Positions 53,517-62,603 of a stretch of 62,603 nucleotides of DNA are shown here, piece by piece. Position 1 is the stretch's first letter. Each line of letters begins with the position of its first letter. The stretch covers positions 1 to 62,603 of the forward strand of contig NZ_BCSO01000013.1 in the NCBI RefSeq assembly GCF_001570905.1, read 5' to 3'. The notes beneath the pieces were generated by a model. The model made no database searches, was not told the origin of the DNA, and saw nothing but the letters and a program-made list of their open reading frames with translations. The translations under genes were made by a program, and so were the position numbers. The stretch comes from [Zimmermannella] alba NBRC 15616 (GTDB lineage Bacteria > Actinomycetota > Actinomycetes > Actinomycetales > Microbacteriaceae).

Positions 53517-55100
53517 ATGCCTTCATCACATGAACCATCCGCTCGCACCGATTTCGGGTCAGTCAAGGGGGGACCGACCAACACCGCAGCTGACGCCAGC
53601 GTCGCCACTGAAGCGAACGATCCGCGACTTGAGGTCGACCACGTCCTCGTCGTTGACAAGAAGAACGTCCGAACCGCAATTGGCGGCACCGTCGTCGGCA
53701 ATTTCATGGAGTGGTTCGACTTCGGTATTTACGGCTACCTTACGGTCACGATGACCGCCGTCTTCACGGAGGGGATGCCGGAGCAGTTCAAGCTCCTCGC
53801 CACCCTCTTCGGTTTCGCCGTGTCCTTCCTCGTCCGCCCGATTGGCGGCCTGGTGCTTGGGCCCCTCGGCGACAAGTTCGGACGCCAGAAGGTCCTCTTC
53901 TTCACGATGGCCATGATGGCCCTCTCGACGGCTCTCATTGGCACGCTGCCGACCTCACACGACATTGGCCTCTGGGCGATCGTGCTGCTGTACCTCCTCA
54001 AGATGGTGCAGGGATTCTCGACCGGTGGTGAGTACGCCGGCGCGACGACCTACGTCGCCGAGTTCTCGCCCGACAAGCGCCGCGGCTACTACGCGGCCTG
54101 GCTCGACGTGGGTTCGTACCTCGGCTTCGCCGTGGGTGCCTCGACCGTCGCGATCACCTCGTTCCTCGTTGAGAACGCGTGGGGCCCGACCGGCATGGTC
54201 GACGGCGGCTGGCGCATCCCATTCTTCCTTGCGCTCCCCCTCGGCATCATCGCGATCTTCTTCCGCCTCCGCATCCCGGAGACGCCCGCCTTCGACTCGG
54301 CTGAGGACTACCACGAGACCCTCGAGAAGGATGACCCGATGGCCCGCCACGGCATCCTCGGCATCCTCCGTCACCACTGGAAGGTCGTGCTCATTGCGAT
54401 GGCGCTTGTCGCCGCGACGCAGTCGGCAGGCTACGCACTCACGAGCTACATGCCCGCCTACCTGGAAGAGACGATCGGTCTTTCGAGCACGGAGTCGGCT
54501 GTCGCGACGGTGCCGGTGCTAGTCGTCCTGAGCCTCAGCCTCCCGTTCATCGGCATCCTGAGTGACCGCATTGGCCGCCGCGCCGTGTACCTCATCGCGG
54601 TGGGGACGACGCTCCTGCTCATGGTTCCGGCGTTCTGGATCATGCAGCAGGGCGGCTTCTGGAACGTCCAGATCGCGCTCTTCCTCGTCGCGATCCCGGT
54701 CGCCTGCTACGTCTCGCTCGGCGCTTCGGCACTGCCTGCGCTCTTCCCGACTGCCTCGCGCTTTGGCGCCATGGCGCTCGCTTTCAACCTGTCGGTGTCG
54801 CTCTTCGGTGGTACGACCGGTTTCTTCAGCCAAGCGCTCATCGAGATGACGGGCAACACCTACATGCCGGCGTTCTACATCATGTTCTTCGCGGTGCTCG
54901 GCGGTATCGCGGCGTTCAAAATGGAGGAGACCGCGCAGCGTCCACTTGTGGGCTCGATGCCGACCGTCGAGACGAAGGAAGAGGCTCGCGAGCTCGTCGC
55001 CACGCAGGACGAAAACCCGCTCATCGACACCTCGACGATGCCGATCATGACGGTCACGCCTGAGGAACTCGAGAAGGCCAAGGCCGACGCAGGGAAGTAG
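53517..55100 (+). CDS. MHS-family major facilitator transporter (ProP-like)
   Basis: 527 residues with 12 membrane helices. The family signature GGTVVGNFMEWFDFGIYGYL opens the first helix, the loop 2-3 motif is GPLGDKFGRQKVLFFTM, and GFSTGGEYAGATTYVAEFSPDKRRGYYAAW is the MHS core. The protein has a long polar N-terminus (~45 residues) and a C-terminal acidic tail of ~50 residues (VETKEEARELVATQDE...). Relatives import proline, betaine, alpha-ketoglutarate or other carboxylates with protons; the substrate is not deducible. A two-helix small protein follows after 3 nt. Confidence 0.9.
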   Translation: MPSSHEPSARTDFGSVKGGPTNTAADASVATEANDPRLEVDHVLVVDKKNVRTAIGGTVVGNFMEWFDFGIYGYLTVTMTAVFTEGMPEQFKLLATLFGFAVSFLVRPIGGLVLGPLGDKFGRQKVLFFTMAMMALSTALIGTLPTSHDIGLWAIVLLYLLKMVQGFSTGGEYAGATTYVAEFSPDKRRGYYAAWLDVGSYLGFAVGASTVAITSFLVENAWGPTGMVDGGWRIPFFLALPLGIIAIFFRLRIPETPAFDSAEDYHETLEKDDPMARHGILGILRHHWKVVLIAMALVAATQSAGYALTSYMPAYLEETIGLSSTESAVATVPVLVVLSLSLPFIGILSDRIGRRAVYLIAVGTTLLLMVPAFWIMQQGGFWNVQIALFLVAIPVACYVSLGASALPALFPTASRFGAMALAFNLSVSLFGGTTGFFSQALIEMTGNTYMPAFYIMFFAVLGGIAAFKMEETAQRPLVGSMPTVETKEEARELVATQDENPLIDTSTMPIMTVTPEELEKAKADAGK

Positions 55101-55103
55101 TTC

Positions 55104-55298
55104 ATGTCGAAGCCCCAACCGCAGCGAGTACGCACGCTTGGCGTTGTCATGTGCGTCGCAGCTGGGCTTGGCCTGCTGCTGCTTGTGCTCAAGGTCTCGG
55201 GTCTCGTGCCGGACCACATCGCAAGCGTGATCATTGCGTGTGCCATGGCTGTCGTCATCCCTTGTTCACTGATCCTGGCCTGGATGAAACACCGCTAA
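55104..55298 (+). CDS. Two-helix small membrane protein paired with the MHS transporter
   Basis: 64 residues with two helices (about 12-31 and 38-58) and basic ends (MSKPQPQRVR, WMKHR). It starts 3 nt after the transporter stop, with GGGAAG as ribosome site inside the transporter's end, so it must be co-translated. The family is not recognised by name. It could be an accessory subunit of the transporter. Confidence 0.7.
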   Translation: MSKPQPQRVRTLGVVMCVAAGLGLLLLVLKVSGLVPDHIASVIIACAMAVVIPCSLILAWMKHR

Positions 55299-55305
55299 AG
55301 CTCGC

Positions 55306-55347
55306 GGGGAAGCGGGGTGGGACCGACCGGTCCCACCCCGCTTCCCC
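55306..55347. terminator. Perfect 19-bp hairpin after the MHS operon
   Basis: Bases 55306-55324 are the exact complement of 55329-55347 with a GACC loop (arms GGGGAAGCGGGGTGGGACC). The next base begins a GTGCACAACTGCAG arm, so hairpin and repeat abut. Confidence 0.75.
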
Positions 55348-55558
55348 GTGCACAACTGCAGTGGATTTCTCCGCCGCCCCTCGCTCACGCCGGTGCACAA
55401 CTGCAGGAGATATGCCGGGCAGCCGCACGATGACGGGGCGCACGCCGCGTGTATCCGCGCCACGTCGCGCACGTCCTTACTGACCTCCGTTTAAATCCAC
55501 TGCAGTTATGCACGCCCCTCGGAGGACGCACTCCCGCAAATCCACTGCAGTTGTGCAC
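55348..55558. repeat. Interspersed GTGCAC-type inverted-repeat element, locus F (double)
   Basis: Left arms are at 55348-55368 (GTGCACAACTGCAGTGGATT) and 55393-55413 (GTGCACAACTGCAGGAGATA). Right arms are at 55493-55513 (AATCCACTGCAGTTATGCAC) and 55538-55558 (AATCCACTGCAGTTGTGCAC). The outermost arms are perfect 21-nt complements 169 nt apart. The element fills most of the 339-bp convergent gap between the MHS operon and mqo. Confidence 0.7.
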
Positions 55559-55587
55559 ACAACACCTCGCGCACCGCAGACAGCAAC

Positions 55588-55619
55588 AGCGGGTGGCAGC
55601 CGTGAGGCTGCCACCCGCT
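55588..55619. terminator. Terminator of mqo
   Basis: AGCGGGTGGCAGCC (55588-55601), GTGA loop, GGCTGCCACCCGCT (55606-55619). A perfect 14-bp stem 19 nt past the mqo stop. Confidence 0.75.
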
Positions 55620-55637
55620 GTGGTGACTGAGAGAGGC

Positions 55638-57116
55638 TTAGCGGTTGAGGCCGAGCGCCTTGTTCGTGCGCTCCTCGATCTGTTTCGTGAGCTCGGGGTC
55701 GGCGTTCACCGAGGTACCGAAGCTCGGGATCGCCTCGCGAATCTTCGGCTCCCATGCGGTGAATTGCTCCTGGAAGCACTTATTGAGCAGGTCGATCATG
55801 ACCGGAACCGCAACCGAAGCACCCGGCGAGGCACCGAGCAGACCCGCGATCGTGCCGTCGGCCTTCGAGACAACCTCGGTGCCCATCTGGAGCACGCCGC
55901 CGCGCTTGGCGTCCTTCTTCATGACCTGGACACGCTGGCCAGCGGTGATGAGGCGCCAGTCCTTCATCTCGGCCTCGGGCATGAAGTCCTTGAGTTCCTT
56001 GAACTTCTTCTTCTTCGAGGCGGTGAGCTGGCTGAGCAGGTACGTCACGAGCGAGAACTCGTCGTTCGCGACCGCAAGCATCGGGATGATGTTGTGGAAG
56101 CGGAGCGAGGTGAAGAGGTCGAGGTACGAGCCCTTCTTGAGGTACTTCGGCGAGAAGCCTGCGTAGGGGCCGAACATGAGGGCCGGCTTGCCGTCGACAA
56201 CGCGCGTGTCAAGGTGCGGGACCGACATCGGCGGGGCACCCACCGAAGCCTTGCCGTAGACCTTTGCGAGGTGCTTGGCGACAACCTCGGGGTTGTCGGT
56301 GCGGTAGAACTGGCCCGAGATCGGGAAGCCGCCGAAGCCGCGGATCTCCTTGAAGCCTGCCTTCTGGAGGATCGGGAGTGCGCCACCACCGGCACCCACG
56401 AACACGAAGCGGCCGCGGACGACCTGCTTCTTGTTCTCGGCGCGGTCGTTGATGCGGAGTTGCCAGACGCCGTTCGACTGCTGGCGGAGAGCTTCGACGC
56501 GGGTCGAGAGGCGGACTTCTGCGCCCTGCTTCTCGGCGTTCGCAACGAGGGCGCGCGTGAGGGCACCGAAGTCGACGTCGGTACCGCCAGCGACGCGGGT
56601 CGCGGCGACCTGCTCGTCTTCGGCGCGGCCGACCATGAGGGCCGGTGCCCACTCGAAAATCTTGGCGGGTTCGGTCGTGAACTCCATGTCCGCGAACAGC
56701 GGCTCGTCCTTGAGGAGCTCGTAGCGGCGACGGAGGAAGTCAACATTCTCGGCGCCACGCACGAAGGTCATGTGCGGGACCGGGTTGATGAAGCTGGAGG
56801 GGTTCGACAGCTCACCGTTCTCGACGAGCGTCGCCCAGTACTGGCGCGAGATCTGGAACTGCTCGTTGATCTTGATTGCCTTCGAAACGTCGATCTTGCC
56901 GTTCTTCTCGGGCGTGTAGTTGAGCTCGCAGAGTGCCGAGTGGCCGGTGCCAGCGTTGTTCCAGGGGTTTGAGGACTCTGTCGCGAGTTCGGCTTCCTTC
57001 TCGACGAGGAGGATGCTCCAGGTTGGTTCGAGTCGGTGCAGGAGGGAGGCGAGCGTTGCGCTCATGATGCCTCCACCGACGAGGACAGCGTCGTAGATCT
57101 TCTTCGAGTCAGTCAC
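55638..57116 (-). CDS. mqo: Malate:quinone oxidoreductase
   Basis: 492 residues, a peripheral FAD enzyme that oxidises malate to oxaloacetate and reduces the quinone pool. The dinucleotide-binding motif is YDAVLVGGGIMSATLASLLHRLEP. NPWNNAGTGHSALCELNYTPE, VRGAENVDFLRRRYELLKDEPLFADME and LLGASPGASVAVPVMIDLL are conserved Mqo segments. The start is a GTG at 57116, which lies 6 nt from a TAAACT box and so is leaderless. Length is normal. Confidence 0.96.
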   Translation of the reverse strand: MTDSKKIYDAVLVGGGIMSATLASLLHRLEPTWSILLVEKEAELATESSNPWNNAGTGHSALCELNYTPEKNGKIDVSKAIKINEQFQISRQYWATLVENGELSNPSSFINPVPHMTFVRGAENVDFLRRRYELLKDEPLFADMEFTTEPAKIFEWAPALMVGRAEDEQVAATRVAGGTDVDFGALTRALVANAEKQGAEVRLSTRVEALRQQSNGVWQLRINDRAENKKQVVRGRFVFVGAGGGALPILQKAGFKEIRGFGGFPISGQFYRTDNPEVVAKHLAKVYGKASVGAPPMSVPHLDTRVVDGKPALMFGPYAGFSPKYLKKGSYLDLFTSLRFHNIIPMLAVANDEFSLVTYLLSQLTASKKKKFKELKDFMPEAEMKDWRLITAGQRVQVMKKDAKRGGVLQMGTEVVSKADGTIAGLLGASPGASVAVPVMIDLLNKCFQEQFTAWEPKIREAIPSFGTSVNADPELTKQIEERTNKALGLNR

Positions 57117-57122
57117 CCGAAC

Positions 57123-57128
57123 AGTTTA
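57123..57128 (-). promoter_or_regulatory. -10 box TAAACT, leaderless GTG start of mqo
   Basis: On the minus strand TAAACT, 6 nt (GTTCGG), then GTG. A leaderless GTG start is accepted in actinobacteria. Confidence 0.5.
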
Positions 57129-57286
57129 CGCCCGCCTTCGGGGAGCGCGGGCTGTGCTCAGGACTTGTGCAGGCACCGAACGTGATGCCGACGGCGTGAC
57201 AACTTGCGCGCAGAACAGCAGCGACGCGCCACGGCGTGCGGAAACGCGTGAGGGGGGCTGGCGCGAACCAACCTCACGGCAGGAAA

Positions 57287-58378
<1,092 letters not shown>

Positions 58379-58511
58379 TCAGCGGTCGCGGACACGTGCG
58401 GGATCCACCCGCCGAGTCTTGCGGGCAATCCTACGCGTCGGCAGCCTCACTCGGCAGTGCATCGCACGACAGAGGAAGCATTTCTTGCAGGTGGTTCTCA
58501 CTAAGGATCCC

Positions 58512-58517
58512 TAGGGT
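58512..58517 (+). promoter_or_regulatory. -10 box TAGGGT, leaderless start of the monooxygenase
   Basis: TAGGGT followed by 6 nt and the ATG at 58524. No ribosome site in the interval. Confidence 0.5.
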
Positions 58518-58523
58518 TCGCTC

Positions 58524-59747
58524 ATGCAACTCAATCACGTCACGATCGCTGGAGCCGGCATCGCAGGGCTCGCGAACGCCATCACGTTGAGCCGCTGTGC
58601 AGACGAGGTTCTCCTCGTTGAACGTGCACCGGGGCCACGTCCGGAGGGCTACCTCATCGATTTCTCCGGCCCCGGCATCGCTGCAGCACGCCGCATCGGG
58701 GTTGCTGAACAACTGGTCCAGCAACGTCATGAGTTCACCGAAATGCGATCGGTTCGACCTGATGGCAGCGTGAGCACTTCGATATCACTTGCCCCAGTAC
58801 TCCGTCTCACCCCGCATGAGACGTTCACGATCATGCGGCCAGATCTCGAGCGGGGACTGCGCGCGTGCCTGCCAGCCAACGTTCGTGTGCGGTACAACAC
58901 GGTCATCACGCATCTCGACACACACGCTGAAGAGCCTGACGCCGGTGTGCACGTCACGCTGAGCGACCAGACGAGCCACGACAGCGATCTGTGCATCGTC
59001 GCCGAAGGCCTCCGCTCGGCAACGCGCGATCACTACATCACGCCACACCAGGACGTGGTGAGATCGCTCAACTATGCCGCGTGTGCGTGGCTCGCTGACG
59101 ATCCCGAACTCGCAGAAATCCTCGGCCAACGATTCGCCATGTCTGAAGCCATCAACAGCTACATGGGGGCAGCTCGGATCAATGATCGTCACGTCTCCGT
59201 CTTTGGCGTCTATCCGTGGCATGGACAGGCTGCTCCAGCACCGGAACTCGGTGTCGCGCTCCAGCATCTCGAGTCATCAGGCTCCTTCGGTCGACGCCTG
59301 GCCCGGCATGCACCCCAATCAGGCTTCTACTGCGACCTTGTGGCCCAGAGCGTCTTGCCGTCGTGGAGCAACGGAGCAGCACTCGCGATGGGCGACACCG
59401 CACATGCCGTCTCGCTTGTGACGGGACTCGGATCATCCATGGCCCTTTGCGGGGCGGATCAGCTCGCGCAGTCTGTACGCACTGCCACGTCTCTCAAGCA
59501 GGCCATCACACGCTACGAAGCCTCATGGCGGCCGCAGGTCGAGCGCGTTCAGGCCATGGGCCGCCGGCGCGCGAAGAGTTTCGTTCCGTCGTCCCGCGCG
59601 GCGCTGATGGCACGACGTGTGGGAATGCAGGTGCTGAGGCTACCGATTGTCGGGGACGTCGTAGCGAGGTCGGTTGTCCGCTCTGGCGACCAGCAACATC
59701 GCGGTCGCGCCAGCCAGCGCGACCAGCGCCCAGAGCTGAGCCGCTAG
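58524..59747 (+). CDS. FAD-dependent monooxygenase (PHBH/TetX-like)
   Basis: 407 residues. The FAD-binding motif is [29 protein letters not shown], the second dinucleotide motif is [16 protein letters not shown], and the GD motif is [23 protein letters not shown]. These match group A aromatic-type hydroxylases and TetX-like enzymes. The substrate is unknown. Codon use is visibly less G/C-biased at third positions than in asd and lysC. The gene sits between those two on the opposite strand. Its stop overlaps the lysC stop in the shared CTAG (59744-59747). This is consistent with a later insertion into the asd-lysC pair. Confidence 0.85.
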   Translation: MQLNHVTIAGAGIAGLANAITLSRCADEVLLVERAPGPRPEGYLIDFSGPGIAAARRIGVAEQLVQQRHEFTEMRSVRPDGSVSTSISLAPVLRLTPHETFTIMRPDLERGLRACLPANVRVRYNTVITHLDTHAEEPDAGVHVTLSDQTSHDSDLCIVAEGLRSATRDHYITPHQDVVRSLNYAACAWLADDPELAEILGQRFAMSEAINSYMGAARINDRHVSVFGVYPWHGQAAPAPELGVALQHLESSGSFGRRLARHAPQSGFYCDLVAQSVLPSWSNGAALAMGDTAHAVSLVTGLGSSMALCGADQLAQSVRTATSLKQAITRYEASWRPQVERVQAMGRRRAKSFVPSSRAALMARRVGMQVLRLPIVGDVVARSVVRSGDQQHRGRASQRDQRPELSR

Positions 59748-61015
59748 CGGCCGGTGCCCGCGTAGACGACCGCGTCGCTGTCGGAGTCGAGACCAAACGC
59801 GGTGTGGATGACGCGGGTCGCCTCGGGCACGATGTCGGCGCGGACGACGATCGAGATGCGGATCTCGGAAGTCGAGATGAGGTCGATGTTGATGCCCGCC
59901 TCCGCGAGCGCCTCGAAGAGTTGTGCGGAGACCCCTGCGTTCGTGCGCATCCCGGAACCAACGAGCGAGACCTTGCCGATCTGGTCGTCGTGGCGGAGCG
60001 CTTCGAAGCCGATCTCGTCCTTGTGCGCCTCAAGGGTCTGCATGCACTTGGCGGCGTCGGCCTTCGGGAGCGTGAAGGAGATGTCGGTGGCACCGGTCGA
60101 CACGGCCGACACGTTCTGCACGATCATGTCAATGTTGGCGCCCTGGCCGGCAACGAGGGTGAAGATCTTGGCGGCCTTGCCGGGGACGTCCGGCACACCG
60201 GTGACGGTGATCTTCGCTTCGCTCAGGTCGTGGGCGACACCTGCAATCGTCGGGTCTTCCATTTCAAACTCCTTGGCGCGGTCCGGGTTGTACACGATCG
60301 TTCCCTCGTCGTTTGAGAAGGAAGAGCGCACGTGCAGGGTGACGTTTTGGCGGCGGGCGTATTCGACGGCGCGGATGTGGAGCACCTTCGCGCCTGCGGC
60401 AGCGAGCTCGAGCATTTCTTCGCTCGAGACATGGTTGAGCTTGTGAGCCTTCTTCACCATGCGCGGGTCGGCGGTGAAGACGCCGTCCACGTCGGTGTAA
60501 ATCTCGCAGACGTCAGCCTTGAGGGCTGCGGCGAGTGCGACGGCGGTCGTGTCGGAGCCGCCGCGGCCGAGGGTGGTGATGTCACGGGAGTCGCGGTTGA
60601 AGCCCTGGAATCCAGCGACGATGGCGATGGCGCCCTGGTCGAGTGCTTCGCGCACGCGCACCGGGGTGACGTCGACGATGCGGGCGTCGCCGTGGCGGGA
60701 GTCGGTGATCATGCCGGCTTGCGAGCCCGTGTAGGAGCGCGCGTCGAAGCCCATCGACTTGATGGCCATGGCGAGCAGCGCCATCGAGATGCGCTCACCG
60801 GTGGTGAGGAGCATGTCGAATTCACGGGGGTCGGGCATGGGGGAAATCTCGTGCGCGAGGTCGGTGAGTTCGTCCGTGGTGTCGCCCATGGCGGACACTG
60901 CGACCACGACGTCGTGCCCGGCGCGCTTCGTGTCGACGATGCGCTTGGCGACGCGTTTGATCGACTCGGCGTCGGAAACGGATGATCCGCCGAACTTCTG
61001 AACGATTAGGCTCAT
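59744..61015 (-). CDS. lysC: Aspartate kinase
   Basis: 423 residues. It phosphorylates aspartate as the first step of the aspartate amino-acid family. The kinase domain has [38 protein letters not shown] and [19 protein letters not shown]. Two ACT domains follow (about residues 265-340 and 345-410), the usual site of lysine plus threonine feedback control. AGGGGGACC precedes the ATG. In related bacteria an internal start also makes the regulatory beta subunit. Confidence 0.95.
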   Translation of the reverse strand: MSLIVQKFGGSSVSDAESIKRVAKRIVDTKRAGHDVVVAVSAMGDTTDELTDLAHEISPMPDPREFDMLLTTGERISMALLAMAIKSMGFDARSYTGSQAGMITDSRHGDARIVDVTPVRVREALDQGAIAIVAGFQGFNRDSRDITTLGRGGSDTTAVALAAALKADVCEIYTDVDGVFTADPRMVKKAHKLNHVSSEEMLELAAAGAKVLHIRAVEYARRQNVTLHVRSSFSNDEGTIVYNPDRAKEFEMEDPTIAGVAHDLSEAKITVTGVPDVPGKAAKIFTLVAGQGANIDMIVQNVSAVSTGATDISFTLPKADAAKCMQTLEAHKDEIGFEALRHDDQIGKVSLVGSGMRTNAGVSAQLFEALAEAGINIDLISTSEIRISIVVRADIVPEATRVIHTAFGLDSDSDAVVYAGTGR

Positions 61016-61211
61016 GGTCCCCCTGGTTCCTCGGGCGGCGCTGCGCCGATGGATTCGACGGGCTCACGCCCGCATGATTCTAGCGGCCAGCACGTTGGAG
61101 GCTGCCGAGATCATCCGTGCGACGTGCAGGAGGGTTCTGAAGAGTGCGGCCGGGCCAGGTGCCGGGCGCACTCTCTGTGACCCCGGTCGTGGAAAGTCTG
61201 TCGATTTGCTG

Positions 61212-62147
61212 CTAAATCCAGCCGTCGTGGTCGGCGGCGAAGCCGGAGGACTCGGGGCTGCCTGCGTTGCCCGGGGGCTTCGCCCATTCGCGCGGCGGTT
61301 GGGCGGGGTCGCTCGGGCGGCGTACGGGTGGCGTGCTGCGGCGGGCTGCCTCGTCGGCGAGTTCGCGGAAGGAGGTTTGCGGCGCGGGGGCAGCCTCGTT
61401 GCGCCGTGCGGGGGCACCCTCGCTTCGTGGGCCGGATGCCATGCGTGGGGCGATGAGGCCACGGCGCGGTTCTTCGGGCCGCTTCGGCGTGGATGCGTAG
61501 GGGTCGTTCGGCGTGGGCGCTGCAGCTCGGGCGACCCCTTGCTCGTCGCGGCGGGCGATCTGTCGGCGTCCGGCGAAGGCTCGGCCGAGCGTGACTTCAT
61601 CCGCGTATTCGAGGTCACCGCCGACGGGGAGGCCGGAGGCGAGCCGCGAGACTTGCACGTCCATGGCGGAGAGGAGCCGCGAGAGGTAGGAGGCGGTCGC
61701 ATCGCCTTCGAGGTTCGGGTCGGTGGCGATGATGATTTCCTGCACTTCGCCCGATTCGAGGCGCTGCAGGAGCGAGCGGATGTTGAGGTCGTCCGGTCCG
61801 ATGCCGTCGATCGGGCTGATCGCACCGCCGAGCACGTGGTACAGGCCGCCAAATTCGCGGACGCGTTCGATCGCAGCGACATCCTTGGGCTCTTCGACGA
61901 CGCAGATGATGCTGCGGTCGCGTCGCGGGTCGCGGCAGACGCCGCACTCTTCACCCTCGGAGACGTTGCCGCAGATGGCGCAGAAGCGGACACGTTCACG
62001 CACGTCGAGCAGCACCTGCGCAAGGCGTGACACGTCGAAGCTCTTGGTCTGGACGATGTGGAACGCGATGCGCTGCGCCGACTTGGGCCCGACGCCCGGC
62101 AGGCGGCCGAGTTCGTCGATGAGGTCTTGGACAATGCCCTCGTACAC
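61212..62147 (-). CDS. recR: Recombination protein RecR with a long disordered C-terminal extension
   Basis: 311 residues; RecR is normally about 200. The core is complete: helix-hairpin-helix [20 protein letters not shown], zinc finger [16 protein letters not shown], and the Toprim part [16 protein letters not shown] with [17 protein letters not shown]. After [15 protein letters not shown] (about residue 200) comes a ~110-residue Pro/Ala/Arg tail with no predicted fold. The start is a GTG (62147) 2 nt after the dnaX stop. RecR works with RecF/RecO in gap repair. The added tail may carry partner-binding motifs; that is a guess. Confidence 0.93.
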   Translation of the reverse strand: MYEGIVQDLIDELGRLPGVGPKSAQRIAFHIVQTKSFDVSRLAQVLLDVRERVRFCAICGNVSEGEECGVCRDPRRDRSIICVVEEPKDVAAIERVREFGGLYHVLGGAISPIDGIGPDDLNIRSLLQRLESGEVQEIIIATDPNLEGDATASYLSRLLSAMDVQVSRLASGLPVGGDLEYADEVTLGRAFAGRRQIARRDEQGVARAAAPTPNDPYASTPKRPEEPRRGLIAPRMASGPRSEGAPARRNEAAPAPQTSFRELADEAARRSTPPVRRPSDPAQPPREWAKPPGNAGSPESSGFAADHDGWI

Positions 62148-62149
62148 GA

Positions 62150-62603
62150 CTACGGCTCCTCGTTGAGGTGCTCAGGCTCGGGTGCGGACGCCTCGTGCAC
62201 GATCGCATCCTCACCGACATAGCGTGCGCCGAGGCGTTCGCGGATGACGGCCTCGCCGTAGCGTTCAAAGCCGGGACCCGTGCCTGCTGGCGCGCGGGTC
62301 TCCTCGTGTGCATCGTCGGACTGCTCTGCGTCTGCCGCGACCTTGCCGGCGAGGACATCCTTGATACTCGGGGCGTGCGGCGCATCCTCGACCGCAGTGT
62401 CGTCGACCTGTTTCTTGGGTGCAGGGGCGGGGATCTTCGACGCGGGCGTAAGGAAGCTGGCCGGGTCGATTGGCGGGAGTGCTGGCTCGATACCAGGGTC
62501 GGGCATCGGGCCGTCGACGGCTTCGTCGTAGGGAGGCTCGTCGTCGATGGGCGGCGCGGGCTCGGCCGGGGCCGGCGCGGGCTCGGCCGGGGCCGCGTCG
62601 CTC
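62150..62603 (-). CDS. dnaX: DNA polymerase III subunit gamma/tau, C-terminal part (start outside window)
   Basis: About 151 residues are visible up to the TAG at 62150. They are Pro/Ala/Glu-rich low-complexity sequence ([20 protein letters not shown]), then [15 protein letters not shown] and a short ordered end ([21 protein letters not shown]). This matches the tail of actinobacterial DnaX; the AAA+ clamp-loader domain lies beyond the window. The identity rests on this tail and on adjacency to recR. Confidence 0.8.
   Translation of the reverse strand, partial: SDAAPAEPAPAPAEPAPPIDDEPPYDEAVDGPMPDPGIEPALPPIDPASFLTPASKIPAPAPKKQVDDTAVEDAPHAPSIKDVLAGKVAADAEQSDDAHEETRAPAGTGPGFERYGEAVIRERLGARYVGEDAIVHEASAPEPEHLNEEP

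Noticed and set aside
61064-62134. 356-codon minus-strand frame overlapping recR
   Set aside because: Ser/Pro/Arg-rich nonsense in another frame; the RecR frame has the HhH, zinc and Toprim motifs.

Overview
The window is high-GC DNA with dense, mostly short-spaced genes. It carries conserved actinobacterial neighbourhoods: xth-trpS; topA-tmk-holB-TAP hydrolase-tRNA-Thr; a Tad pilus block; RidA-DUF4177-ponA2-metallophosphoesterase in the order known from mycobacteria; dnaX-recR; and lysC/asd. Together with the polyprenol-phosphate mannose synthase, the CE1758/CE1759 flavin pair and many leaderless-looking starts, this points to a Micrococcales/Microbacteriaceae-like actinobacterium. The family placement is inference; no 16S gene is present.

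Layout. 0-3 kb: the N-terminal part of a WXG100-fused type VII secretion toxin (minus strand, running off the left edge), a decayed partial copy of it, and two T7SS-style hypothetical genes. 3-15 kb: housekeeping and metabolic genes (xth, trpS, a DUF559 protein, ppm-ribA-membrane protein, an FMN reductase/LLM monooxygenase pair, an ABC exporter, a nicotinamidase-like hydrolase, a dacB-type carboxypeptidase, and a pyrimidine-dimer glycosylase homologue). 15.7-24.0 kb: one giant secreted, wall-anchored-looking protein of about 2,761 residues built from about 26 Ig-like (He_PIG) modules. 24.75-26.73 kb: a CRISPR array of 33 repeats and 32 spacers. 26.77-35.83 kb: a complete type I-E cas operon (cas3-cas8e-cse2-cas7e-cas5e-cas6e-cas1-cas2) reading toward the array. 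36.1-43 kb: a second, apparently frameshifted pyrimidine-dimer glycosylase copy, tRNA-Thr, and the TAP-holB-tmk-topA block. 43.1-46.4 kb: a compact Tad operon. 46.7-47.0 kb: a self-contained small transcript with a 23-residue ORF. 47-51.5 kb: the ponA2 neighbourhood and tRNA-Pro. 51.6-62.6 kb: tdk, a shortened APC permease, an MHS transporter with a 64-residue partner, mqo, asd, an inserted monooxygenase, lysC, recR, and the 3' end of dnaX.

The giant surface protein and CRISPR-Cas form an accessory block between two diverged copies of the same glycosylase gene, beside tRNA-Thr. The most unusual signal is a family of about 21-bp sequences (core GTGCACAACTGCAG) present in 17 copies at six intergenic loci. 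They are always arranged as facing inverted arms, and two loci also share an internal core, so they look like a REP/MITE-like element or a structured RNA. A second recurring signal is a TANNNT box 6-7 nt before the start codon of at least nine genes, as expected for leaderless mRNAs.
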